Shown: one piece after another, positions 33,970 to 42,650 of the stretch
Layout of the letters: every line of letters begins with the position of its first letter
Position numbering within the stretch: the stretch's first letter is position 1
NCBI RefSeq assembly: GCF_001440405.1
Contig: NZ_LLXX01000119.1
Coordinates: 96,692-160,691, forward strand
Direction of reading: 5' to 3'
Source: Bradyrhizobium valentinum
GTDB lineage: Bacteria; Pseudomonadota; Alphaproteobacteria; Rhizobiales; Xanthobacteraceae
DNA length: 64,000 nucleotides
Translations under genes and position numbers: made by a program
Notes under the pieces: model-generated
Databases searched by the model: none
Told to the model about the DNA's origin: nothing
The model's input: only the letters and a program-made list of their open reading frames with translations

Positions 33970-34554
33970 CTATCTCAATCCGTCTTCGCCTTTGACTTCC
34001 GAAACCGTCAGCCCACCGACGCGCGGCAATGGCCTGCCGCTGTCGGTGACGGCCACCGCCACCATGATCTCGTTGGCGCGCGGCGCATCGTTGATCTGCA
34101 CTTCCATGCCGTCGAAATGGCTGCGCACGAACGCCGCGTCCTTGTGGCCGAGCGGGATATCCAGCGTCGTCCCTGGGCCGCTGCGCTTCTTCGACGACGG
34201 GATCAGTGCCGCGCCCTTGCCCAGGACCTTGCGCACCGGCGCGCCCATCTTCGGATGCAGGATCGCTGCGGCGTGTTCCAGTTCGCCGTTTTCGCCGACG
34301 GCTGCGGCCTTGCCGTAGCTATGGGCCTTTGCGCCGTCGATGCCGAGCGCCGCCACCGCTCTTTTCGATAGCAGATCGCCCAGTTCCTCGCCGATTTCGA
34401 TCAGGGGCGAGAGATCCTCGACATACCGGCCTGCAAAAGGGTTCTCGATGACGGCGATCGCCGCGGCGCGCCGTGTCGCCGGCGCAACCTTCTGTCCCAT
34501 CTCCAGATGGGTCTCCTCGACCACCGTGACGATCTTGCGAATGATCGCGCTCAT
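33970..34554 (-). CDS. PF06684 'amino acid synthesis' family protein
   Basis: 194 residues covering one PF06684 domain: IRKIVTVVEETHLEMGQ at the start, NPFAGRYVEDLSPLIEIGEELG, the central SYGKAAAVGENGELEHAAAILHPKMG and the end APRANEIMVAVAVTDSGRPLPRVGG. Structures exist for relatives, but to my knowledge no reaction is established. Neighbours are the reductase, UPF0280 and importer genes, so a step in nicotinate or related ring catabolism is inferred. No export signal. Confidence 0.85.
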   Translation of the reverse strand: MSAIIRKIVTVVEETHLEMGQKVAPATRRAAAIAVIENPFAGRYVEDLSPLIEIGEELGDLLSKRAVAALGIDGAKAHSYGKAAAVGENGELEHAAAILHPKMGAPVRKVLGKGAALIPSSKKRSGPGTTLDIPLGHKDAAFVRSHFDGMEVQINDAPRANEIMVAVAVTDSGRPLPRVGGLTVSEVKGEDGLR

Positions 34555-34572
34555 TGTCCGCCTCGCTGCCGA

Positions 34573-35481
34573 TCAAACATGCGCTGTTCTCTCTAGTGCG
34601 TTTCCATGAAACGTTGGCAACACGTCCGCCTTGATCCCTGCTGCACCCACCACAGCCGTCTCGCCTAGTAGACGCAAGGCGGCACCTTCGATCAACCCCG
34701 CCGCAAGCAATTGCTGTGCCCGGCTAACTCCGGCCCTCAACGCATCGTCGATCTCGCTTTCCCGGAGCACGCCGACGTCGCGGGTGACGAGGCGCGCGCC
34801 AAGGTCGCTGTCGGGCTGCAATTCATTGGCCGGACAGCGAATGATGGCGGGATGGCCAGGCAAGTCGACGGCATTGGCGATGATGGTCGCCGCCGCATCC
34901 GCCTGCGAGGCCGTTCGAGCCAGCACGGTAACGGCATCGGCAATCCCGAGCGAGAAACTGCGGCCATGCCGTCCGCTGGTCGCGATGCCGCGTGCCGGAT
35001 CATTGGCCTCAATCTTGATGGTTTGCATCACGCCATGATGGTCCGGTCGGTCCATCAGCCCGACGGTGAATTGCTCGCCACGGGTCAAATGCAATGCGAT
35101 GTCGCCACCATTGTTGACGTAGGCACGATCGAGCCGCGCCGTGCCCAGCATCGCACCAAGAATCTCTTCCGCGACGCTGCCCGCCACCGCCGCCATCGGC
35201 GTGATGAAGTGCTCGCCCGCAAACGGCGCGACCGCCGCATGCATGCGACGCGCAACGACACCGTTCAGCGCGCTTCGCGCCGGATCGGCGGCTTTTCGAA
35301 GTTCGATCAACTCCTCGCAGAGTTCATCGAGCAGGCAGGTGAAGCGCCGCGCGGCGTCCTCGTAGGCGGCGCGCACGTTGCGCTCACTTCCCTTCGCCTC
35401 GATGATCAGGTCGATCGGACCGTCCTGCAAATGCAGCCGCTTGCCGTCAGGAAGAAGCGCGATTTGCGGGAGCCGTTTCAT
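34573..35481 (-). CDS. UPF0280 family protein (ApbE superfamily)
   Basis: 302 residues of the UPF0280/COG2122 family, described as related to ApbE, the FAD:protein FMN transferase. Matching segments are GPIDLIIEAKG, FITPMAAVAGSVAEEILGAML, AYVNNGGDIALHL and RGIATSGRHGRSFSLGIADAVTVLA. The GIATSGRHG turn resembles the ApbE GI(A/S)TSG nucleotide loop. ATG 35481 overlaps the hnr stop by ATGA, so the two proteins are made together. A role in attaching flavin to the reductase is a testable inference; the family has no proven activity that I know of. Confidence 0.87.
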   Translation of the reverse strand: MKRLPQIALLPDGKRLHLQDGPIDLIIEAKGSERNVRAAYEDAARRFTCLLDELCEELIELRKAADPARSALNGVVARRMHAAVAPFAGEHFITPMAAVAGSVAEEILGAMLGTARLDRAYVNNGGDIALHLTRGEQFTVGLMDRPDHHGVMQTIKIEANDPARGIATSGRHGRSFSLGIADAVTVLARTASQADAAATIIANAVDLPGHPAIIRCPANELQPDSDLGARLVTRDVGVLRESEIDDALRAGVSRAQQLLAAGLIEGAALRLLGETAVVGAAGIKADVLPTFHGNALERTAHV

Positions 35482-36923
35482 GCGCGCCGTCCCGGCATAT
35501 TGGGCATCGGGCGGAACCCGCCGTTCTCCCGCAGCGACGCCAGCGGGCGCACATGATCCATGTGACCGCCGAGCGCCGCGTAATCGGACAGTTTCAGCGT
35601 GAACTCGATCGGCGCGACCAGCGCCGGCGTCGGCACATAGCCGAACGCGCCGGCCGGCATCTGCGTCACGTCGACCATGAAAGTGATGCCGCCGCCCGGC
35701 CAGACATAGACCGGCGCGCCGCCGCTGGTGACCCGCGTCAGCGCGTCCTTGACCGACCGCGTCAGCCGCACCGGATTGTCGGTGACGCCGGCACGAAGCG
35801 AGCCGCCGGCACCGCCCATGAACAGCACCGTGCACAAGGCCGGCTCGCAATTTTCCTGGATGCGCTCGACCGAGAACTGGAGATCGGCCGGCATCTGCTT
35901 TTCGATCGGCCGCAACGCCTCGTCGAGTTCGTAATAGGCGGCGTGCTCGCCGGTGGTCGAGACCATCAGCATGGTGAGCCCGGGCCGCGCCTCCTTCGGA
36001 TTGAACGGCCCCAGCACCGACAGCGGATCGGAAATATTGGTCCCGCCCCAGCCGGTGCCGGGATCGGCGACCTGGAAGTAACGGCCCGGCGTCGAGCGCC
36101 GCCCCTTCATCTTGATCCCGGTATCGGGAATATCGAGCAGCTTGCCGGCCTGATGCTCCGAGAGAACGCCGGTGATGTGATCATCCACGACAACGACTTC
36201 GTCGACCTTGCCGTGCCATTGCTTGGCGAACATGCCGATCGTCGCTGAGCCGCACCCCACCCGCATGCGCTCTTCGGCGACGCCGTTGACGATGGGCGGA
36301 TGGCCGGCCTGCACCACGACCGTGGCGCCGCCGTCGATCGTCAGTTCCACCGGCTTGCAGTTGGAGAGATCCATCAGCGCGTCGCAGGTGACGCGGCCTT
36401 CCTTCTTGGAGCCTCCGGTCAGATGATGCACGCCGCCAAGCGACAGCATCTGCGAGCCGTATTCGCTGGTCGTTACATGGCCGATCGCCTCCCCTTCCGC
36501 GCGGACCGTTGCCGTCTCAGGGCCGAGATAGCGGTCGGTGTCGATCTTCACCTTGACGCCGCAATAGCTGAAAATGCCTTCGGTCACGACGGTGACCATG
36601 TCGACGCCGTCGACCTCCGACGACACGATAAAGGGCGCGGGCTTGTAGTCGGGATAAGTTGTTCCGGCGCCGATTGCGGTGACGAACACGCTGGGTTCGT
36701 GAACGAGCTTGCCGTCCCAGTCGCCCCCGGCCTGGAATGGCACCAGCCGCCCGCCATGCGATACCGTTCGCTCCAGCACGATATGCGGATCGACGCGCAC
36801 CAGCTCGCCATTGTGGTTGGCGTAACGATCGCACGCGCCGGCCGCGCCCGGCTTGATGTAGCACATCACCGGACAGGCATCGCAGCGGATCTTGTCGCCA
36901 CCGGCGACGGTCGCATCGGTCAT
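35478..36923 (-). CDS. hnr: 6-Hydroxynicotinate reductase
   Basis: 481 residues matching, as I recall it, the E. barkeri 6-hydroxynicotinate reductase, which reduces 6-hydroxynicotinate to 1,4,5,6-tetrahydro-6-oxonicotinate with reduced ferredoxin and was described as an iron-sulfur flavoprotein. An N-terminal cysteine set (C14, C17, C21, C31 in CDACPVMCYIKPGAAGAC) fits an Fe-S cluster. Further cysteines (about 121, 180, 189, 224) lie in the middle. DGGAT (197-201) and GSAT (225-228) are the nearest things to an ApbE flavinylation motif. ATG 36923 is preferred over TTG 36929. First gene of the operon, with the shared palindrome 63 bases upstream. Confidence 0.83.
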   Translation of the reverse strand: MTDATVAGGDKIRCDACPVMCYIKPGAAGACDRYANHNGELVRVDPHIVLERTVSHGGRLVPFQAGGDWDGKLVHEPSVFVTAIGAGTTYPDYKPAPFIVSSEVDGVDMVTVVTEGIFSYCGVKVKIDTDRYLGPETATVRAEGEAIGHVTTSEYGSQMLSLGGVHHLTGGSKKEGRVTCDALMDLSNCKPVELTIDGGATVVVQAGHPPIVNGVAEERMRVGCGSATIGMFAKQWHGKVDEVVVVDDHITGVLSEHQAGKLLDIPDTGIKMKGRRSTPGRYFQVADPGTGWGGTNISDPLSVLGPFNPKEARPGLTMLMVSTTGEHAAYYELDEALRPIEKQMPADLQFSVERIQENCEPALCTVLFMGGAGGSLRAGVTDNPVRLTRSVKDALTRVTSGGAPVYVWPGGGITFMVDVTQMPAGAFGYVPTPALVAPIEFTLKLSDYAALGGHMDHVRPLASLRENGGFRPMPNMPGRRA

Positions 36924-36985
36924 GAACAAGCCTGCAGTCGAGAAGGCGCCGATCGGAGCTGCTTCCTCGCGGCCCGATCACTTTG

Positions 36986-36997
36986 TTCGTATACGAA
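36986..36997. promoter_or_regulatory. Shared nic operator upstream of hnr
   Basis: TTCGTATACGAA is a perfect 12-bp palindrome, 63 bases ahead of the hnr start. The TATAC core could overlap a -10 element, so a repressor binding here would block polymerase. Confidence 0.78.
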
Positions 36998-37136
36998 TGA
37001 TGTTGCGCGCGGACTTGAACGCTGTCAAGCGGGCCCGGAAGCCAAAAGCCTCGCTTGCCGCATAATAGCTCATTTGCCTCGCATCTCTGTTCATAAAGCG
37101 GGCAGCGCGCTGCGGCGCGGGATGGCGCGCTTGCAC

Positions 37137-37150
37137 GTTTGTACACAAAC
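37137..37150. promoter_or_regulatory. Shared nic operator upstream of nicA
   Basis: GTTTGTACACAAAC has perfect 6-base arms around AC and is a variant of the TTCGTATACGAA site at 36986. It is 51 bases ahead of nicA. Confidence 0.72.
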
Positions 37151-37200
37151 GGTATCTTTCCAGCGCAGAGTGTTGCAACGCAGCGAGGGCTTGAGGGAGC

Positions 37201-37683
37201 ATGACGCAGAACACGATGCGCCTGACCGTCAACGGCAAAGCGTACGATGTCGACGCGGCTCCCGACACTGCATTGCTTTACGTCCTGCGCAACGACCTCG
37301 TCTTGAATGGGCCGAAGTATGGCTGCGGTCTCGGCGAATGCGGCGCCTGCGCGGTGCTGATCGACGGCGTCGCCGCGCGTTCCTGCGTGATCCCGATCGA
37401 GGGCTGCGCCGGGCGCGACATTGTGACGCTCGAAGGTCTCGGCACGCGCGAGCATCCCGATCCCGTGCAGCAAGCCTTCATTAGCGAGCAAGCCGCGCAA
37501 TGCGGCTACTGCCTCAACGGCATGATCATCACGACCAAAGCGCTATTGCTGCGCTCCCCTCACCCTACCGAGGACGAGGTGCTGGAAGCGCTGCGCCATC
37601 ACCTGTGCCGCTGCGGCGCGCATATCGAAATCATGCGCGCGGCGATGCGGGCTGCAGGTCATGTGGTTGAGGCGCAGACGTGA
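37201..37683 (+). CDS. nicA: Nicotinate dehydrogenase small [2Fe-2S] subunit, NicA
   Basis: 160 residues with two [2Fe-2S] clusters: C42, C47, C50, C62, and the QCGYC and LCRCG pairs near 101-104 and 137-139. It shuttles electrons from the molybdopterin site of NicB to the haems of NicB. NicA of Pseudomonas putida has nearly the same length. The stop overlaps the nicB ATG (ATGA). GAGGGAGC precedes ATG 37201 closely. Its divergent partner across 277 bases is hnr. Confidence 0.9.
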   Translation: MTQNTMRLTVNGKAYDVDAAPDTALLYVLRNDLVLNGPKYGCGLGECGACAVLIDGVAARSCVIPIEGCAGRDIVTLEGLGTREHPDPVQQAFISEQAAQCGYCLNGMIITTKALLLRSPHPTEDEVLEALRHHLCRCGAHIEIMRAAMRAAGHVVEAQT

Positions 37684-40600
37684 TGACTGGGCCTGATACG
37701 ACCGAGCATCGCGAACGGTTGCAGGGATCGCTGTCCGTCGTTCGTCCGGCCTCACCGGTCGAGGCCGTCAAGTTCGAGACCTTCATCAAGATCACCGCCG
37801 ACGGATCGGTCACCGCCTATAACGGTCACGTCGATCTCGGCACCGGCATCCGCACCGCGCTCGGCCAGATCGTCGCGGAGGAGCTCGATGTATCCTTTGC
37901 CCGCGTCGTCGTCGTGCTCGGCGATACGGCGCTCGTACCCAATCAGGGCGCGACGATTGCGAGCGAGACCATCCAGATCACCGCCGTGCCGCTGCGTAAG
38001 GCAGCAGCGCAGGCGCGGCAATTTCTGGTCGCGCGCGCGGCGGAGCGGCTCGAGCTTCCGATCGAAGATTTCGTCATTGAGGACGGCTTGATCCGCGGCA
38101 AGGACAATCGCAGTGTCAGCTATGGCGAACTGATAGCAGGCGAGACCATTCGCCTTGAACTCGCCGACGACGTTCCAGTGAAGGCCGTGAGCGCCTACAA
38201 CATTGTCGGTCAATCCATTCCGCGCGTCGACCTGCCGGCGAAGGCAACGGGTGAACTGGTCTACGTTCACGACGTGCGGGTATCAGGCATGCTGCACGGC
38301 CGCGTGGTGCGACCGCCCTATGCAGGTGTCGATGCCGGTGACTTCATCGGCAACAGCCTGATCGCGGTGGATGAGGCCTCGGTGCGCGACATCCCCGGTC
38401 TCGTCGCCGTCGTCAGGATCGGCGACTTCGTCGGCGTCGTCGCCGAGCGCGAGGAGAATGCGATCAAGGCTGCCGCCCAGCTCAAGGTGAGCTGGAAGCC
38501 GGTGCCGACGCTGCCCGACCTGAAGGACATCGAAACCGCGCTGCGCGCCAATCCATCGACGCCGCGCACGCTGATCAACAAGGGCGACGTCGATGCGGCA
38601 ATTGCCGCCGCCGCCAAGCCGATGCCGCGCACCTATATCTGGCCCTACCAGATGCACGCCTCGATCGGCCCGTCCTGCGCGGTCGCTGATTATCAGGATG
38701 ATCACACCAGGGTCTGGTCCGGCACGCAGAACCCGCATCATCTGCGCACCGATCTGGCGCGGCTGATCCACCGGCGCGAAGCCGAAATCGAAGTGATCCG
38801 GCTGGAAGCGGCGGGCTGCTACGGCCGCAATTGCGCCGATGACGTTTCCGCCGACGCGGTGCTGCTGTCGCGCGCCGTCGGCCGTCCGGTGCGCGTGCAG
38901 TTGACGCGGGAGCAGGAGCATGCGTGGGAACCCAAGGGCACCGCGCAGTTGATGGACGTCGATGGCGGGCTGAACGCCGACGGCAGCGTCGCCGGCTATG
39001 ATTTCGCGACGCGTTATCCATCGAACGGCGCGCCGACGCTGGCGTTGCTGCTGACCGGCGCCGTTCCGCATACGCCGGCCATCTTCGAGATGGGCGATCG
39101 CACCGCGATCCCGCCCTACGACTACGAGAATCTGCGCGTGGTGGCGAATGACATGCCGCCCATCGCGCGCGCCTCTTGGCTGCGCGGCGTCTCGGCGCTG
39201 CCGAACACGTTTGCGCATGAATCCTGGATCGACGAATGCGCTAGCGAGGCCGGCGTCGATCCAATCGAATACCGCCTGCGCTATCTGAAGGATCCGCGCG
39301 CCATCGATCTCGTCAATGCGGTGGCCGAGCGCGCCGGCTGGAAGCCGCGACCGGTGCGGCCGGAACGAGAAGCCGAAGGCGATATCGTGCGCGGGCGCGG
39401 CTTTGCCTATGCGCTTTATGTGCACAGCAAGTTTCCCGGTTATGGCGCGGCGTGGTCGGCGTGGATCGCCGACGTCGCCGTCAACAAGGCGACCGGCGAT
39501 GTCAGCGTCACGCGCGTGGTAGCCGGACAGGATTCCGGCCTGATGATCAACCCGGACGGCGTCCGCCACCAGATCCATGGCAACGTCATCCAGTCGACCA
39601 GCCGCGCGCTGATGGAGGAAGTCTCGTTCGACCGCACCTCCGTGACAGCGCGGGAATGGGGCGCCTATCCCATTATCAAGTTTCCCGAAGTGCCTGACAT
39701 CGATGTCTTGATGCTGCCGCGCCAGGATCAGCCGCCGCTCGGCGTCGGCGAGTCTGCCTCGGTCCCCAGCGCGGCCGCGATCGCCAACGCGATCTATGAT
39801 GCGACCGGTGTGCGCTTTCGCGAATTGCCGTTCACGCCGGAACGCATCCTTCGGGGATTACGCGGCGAGGAGCTAGCAGCACACCAGGCATTGCCGCCGC
39901 CGGAATCGCGGCCCGACTTAAGCAGATGGCAGAATCCTTTTGCCGGACGGCGCGGCGTGTTTGCCACCGCCGCCGCGCTCTGCGCCGCCGCGATCGGCAT
40001 TGGCGCGGCCGTGCTGCCATGGCGCGCGATTGCGCCGATCGCGCGGCCCGATGCCTCGGTCTATTCCGCTGCGACCATCGCTCGCGGTCAGCAGCTCGCT
40101 GCACTCGGCGACTGTGCGGTCTGCCACACCTCAGTGAACGGCCTGCTCAACGCCGGCGGGCGTCCGCTACAAACGCCGTTCGGAACGATCTACGCGACCA
40201 ACATCACGCCGGATGTCGAAACTGGAATCGGCGCATGGTCCTATCCCGCCTTCGAGCGCGCGATGCGCGAAGGCATTCATCGCGACGGCCGGCATCTCTA
40301 TCCGGCATTTCCCTATCCGCATTTCGCCAAGACGACCGACGCCGACATGCAGGCGCTCTATGCCTATCTGATGGCGCAGGCGCCAGTGCGCGCGGAGACG
40401 CCCCAGAACGTGATAGCGTTTCCGTTCAACCTTCGCCCGCTGATGGCAGGATGGAACGCGCTGTTCCACCAGCCCACTGTCTTTCAGCCCGATCCGGCGA
40501 AATCCGAAATATGGAATCGCGGCGCCTATCTGGTCGAAGGCCTCGGCCATTGCAGCGCCTGCCACTCGCCGCGCAATGCGCTCGGCGCGGAGAAGGCGAA

Positions 40601-41231
40601 TGCCTACCTCGCCGGTGGATTCGCGGAAGGCTGGGAAGCGCCGGCGCTGACATCGCTGTCGCAGGCGCCGATTCCGTGGAGCGAGGACGAGCTTTATGCT
40701 TACTTGCGAACCGGCGAGTCGCGCTTTCACGGCGTCGCCGCCGGGCCGATGGCGCCCGTGGTGAAGGAGCTTGCTACGATTCCGGATTCTGACATCCGCG
40801 CGATGGCGGTCTATCTCGCTTCGTTTAACGAGGTTTCCATGGACCGAGCGGCGCAGGAAGCGCTCGCCGCAAGACTGGAATCCTCGACCGGCACGCGCGC
40901 CTCGGCGGCCTCAGGCGTCGGCGCCCGGATCTATCAGGGGGCCTGCGCGGTATGCCACGAGGTCGGCGGCGCGCCGCTGTTCGGCAGCCGCCCGTCGCTG
41001 GCGCTGAACAGCAATCTGCACAGCACTGCACCTGACAATCTGATCCAGGTCATCCTGCACGGCATCGCGAAGCCGGCGACAACCGACCTCGGCTATATGC
41101 CGGCCTTCAAGGACAGCCTGACCGACGGCCAGATCGCGGAACTGGCAACCTATCTCCGCCGGCAATTTGCCCCGGACAAGCCGGCCTGGACCGATGTCCA
41201 GGCTGCGATTAGCCGTATCCGGCAGGAATAG
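37680..41231 (+). CDS. nicB: Nicotinate dehydrogenase large subunit with three haems, NicB
   Basis: 1183 residues, matching P. putida NicB in length and layout. The molybdopterin part covers ~1-745 and includes the catalytic glutamate in GVGESASVPS near residue 690. One membrane helix follows (FATAAALCAAAIGIGAAVLPW, about 758-778). The C-terminal part has three CxxCH haem sites: CAVCH ~812, CSACH ~958, CAVCH ~1089. NicAB hydroxylates nicotinate at C6 with water and passes electrons to the respiratory chain, so this step needs no NAD. Together with hnr it places the aerobic entry reaction and the reductive branch under neighbouring promoters. Confidence 0.92.
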   Translation: MMTGPDTTEHRERLQGSLSVVRPASPVEAVKFETFIKITADGSVTAYNGHVDLGTGIRTALGQIVAEELDVSFARVVVVLGDTALVPNQGATIASETIQITAVPLRKAAAQARQFLVARAAERLELPIEDFVIEDGLIRGKDNRSVSYGELIAGETIRLELADDVPVKAVSAYNIVGQSIPRVDLPAKATGELVYVHDVRVSGMLHGRVVRPPYAGVDAGDFIGNSLIAVDEASVRDIPGLVAVVRIGDFVGVVAEREENAIKAAAQLKVSWKPVPTLPDLKDIETALRANPSTPRTLINKGDVDAAIAAAAKPMPRTYIWPYQMHASIGPSCAVADYQDDHTRVWSGTQNPHHLRTDLARLIHRREAEIEVIRLEAAGCYGRNCADDVSADAVLLSRAVGRPVRVQLTREQEHAWEPKGTAQLMDVDGGLNADGSVAGYDFATRYPSNGAPTLALLLTGAVPHTPAIFEMGDRTAIPPYDYENLRVVANDMPPIARASWLRGVSALPNTFAHESWIDECASEAGVDPIEYRLRYLKDPRAIDLVNAVAERAGWKPRPVRPEREAEGDIVRGRGFAYALYVHSKFPGYGAAWSAWIADVAVNKATGDVSVTRVVAGQDSGLMINPDGVRHQIHGNVIQSTSRALMEEVSFDRTSVTAREWGAYPIIKFPEVPDIDVLMLPRQDQPPLGVGESASVPSAAAIANAIYDATGVRFRELPFTPERILRGLRGEELAAHQALPPPESRPDLSRWQNPFAGRRGVFATAAALCAAAIGIGAAVLPWRAIAPIARPDASVYSAATIARGQQLAALGDCAVCHTSVNGLLNAGGRPLQTPFGTIYATNITPDVETGIGAWSYPAFERAMREGIHRDGRHLYPAFPYPHFAKTTDADMQALYAYLMAQAPVRAETPQNVIAFPFNLRPLMAGWNALFHQPTVFQPDPAKSEIWNRGAYLVEGLGHCSACHSPRNALGAEKANAYLAGGFAEGWEAPALTSLSQAPIPWSEDELYAYLRTGESRFHGVAAGPMAPVVKELATIPDSDIRAMAVYLASFNEVSMDRAAQEALAARLESSTGTRASAASGVGARIYQGACAVCHEVGGAPLFGSRPSLALNSNLHSTAPDNLIQVILHGIAKPATTDLGYMPAFKDSLTDGQIAELATYLRRQFAPDKPAWTDVQAAISRIRQE

Positions 41232-41300
41232 CGCGCTGAGCAGCCATGCCGCCGCCAAAACCCACTGGTTGGGCGGCCCCCGGCACGGTAGAGTTCCGCC

Positions 41301-42605
41301 ATGGCAGTTACCGACATTGCATCCCGAACCTATAACCATGGCTGGCGGCTCGATCCGATCGTGCGCAGCTTGCTCGATACCGATTTTTACAAGCTCCTGA
41401 TGCTGCAGATGATCCGCGAGTTTTATCCGGATCAGCGCGTCACCTTTTCGGTGATCAATCGCACCAAGCATGTACGCCTGGCCGAGATCATCGACGAGGG
41501 CGAGCTGCGCGCGCAGCTCGACCATGCGCGCACCATCCGGTTCACCAAAAAGGAGCTGATCTGGCTTGCCGGTAATACGTTCTACGGCAAGACCCAGATG
41601 TTCTCGCCGGACTTCATCCACTGGCTCGCCAACTTCCGCCTGCCCGAATACGAGCTCAACAAGGTCGACGGCCAATACGAACTGCACTTCCACGGACCGT
41701 GGACCCACACCACGATGTGGGAGATCCCGGCGCTCGCGATCATGAACGAGCTGCGCTCGCGCCAGGCGACCAAGGGACAGGGACGCTTCGTGCTCGACGT
41801 GCTCTACGCGCGCGCCAAGGCCAAGCTGTGGTCCAAGGTCGAACGGCTGCGCAAGCTCGAAGGCTTGCGGCTCTCGGACTTCGGCACCCGCCGACGCCAC
41901 GGCCATCTATGGCAACGCTGGTGCGTCGAGGCCGTCAAGGAGGGCCTCGGTCCCTCCTTCACCGGCACTTCCAACGTGCTGCTCGCGATGGACAACGATC
42001 TCGAAGCGATCGGAACCAACGCGCATGAACTGCCGATGGTCGCGGCCGCTCTCGCCAATTCCGACGAGGAGCTGCGCTGGGCGCCCTATCGCATCCTCGA
42101 TCAATGGAGGCATACCTACGGCGGCAACCTCCTGATCGCCCTGCCCGACGCGTTCGGCACCAAGACCTTTCTGCGCGACGCGCCGGACTGGGTCGCCGAC
42201 TGGACCGGCTTCCGCCCGGACAGCGCACCCCCGATTGCGGCCGGCGAGGACATCATCAAGTGGTGGAAGCAGAAGGGGCGCGATCCCAAGGAGAAGCTGC
42301 TGGTATTCTCCGACGGCATGGATGTCGACTCGATCGAGGAGACCTATCGTCACTTCACCGGACGCGTCCGCATCTCCTTCGGTTGGGGCACCAACCTCAC
42401 CAATGATTTCGTCGGCTGCGCGCCGGATGGATCCGCCGATCTCGATCCGATCTCGCTGGTCTGCAAGGTGACGTCGGTTGACGGTCGGCCGGCGGTCAAG
42501 CTGTCTGATAATCCCGAGAAGGCGACCGGCACCCCGTCCGAGATCGAACGTTACTTGCGCGTGTTCGGCAATGCCGGGCGCGTCCGCACCGCCGTGCACG
42601 TCTGA
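41301..42605 (+). CDS. pncB: Nicotinate phosphoribosyltransferase
   Basis: 434 residues, full length. It converts nicotinate and PRPP to nicotinate mononucleotide in NAD salvage. Markers are [41 protein letters not shown] (phosphohistidine loop region) and [17 protein letters not shown]. It lies 69 bases behind nicB on the same strand, so nicotinate can go either to NAD or to degradation. No nic-type palindrome is seen directly ahead of it. Confidence 0.95.
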   Translation: MAVTDIASRTYNHGWRLDPIVRSLLDTDFYKLLMLQMIREFYPDQRVTFSVINRTKHVRLAEIIDEGELRAQLDHARTIRFTKKELIWLAGNTFYGKTQMFSPDFIHWLANFRLPEYELNKVDGQYELHFHGPWTHTTMWEIPALAIMNELRSRQATKGQGRFVLDVLYARAKAKLWSKVERLRKLEGLRLSDFGTRRRHGHLWQRWCVEAVKEGLGPSFTGTSNVLLAMDNDLEAIGTNAHELPMVAAALANSDEELRWAPYRILDQWRHTYGGNLLIALPDAFGTKTFLRDAPDWVADWTGFRPDSAPPIAAGEDIIKWWKQKGRDPKEKLLVFSDGMDVDSIEETYRHFTGRVRISFGWGTNLTNDFVGCAPDGSADLDPISLVCKVTSVDGRPAVKLSDNPEKATGTPSEIERYLRVFGNAGRVRTAVHV

Positions 42606-42650
42606 GCTATCAAATACCTTCCCGCCACCCGTTGATATGACGAGCCCCGC

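Noticed and set aside
36978..37268. 96-codon minus-strand frame in the hnr-nicA gap
   Set aside because: It runs antisense into nicA and covers the operator region; no family likeness.
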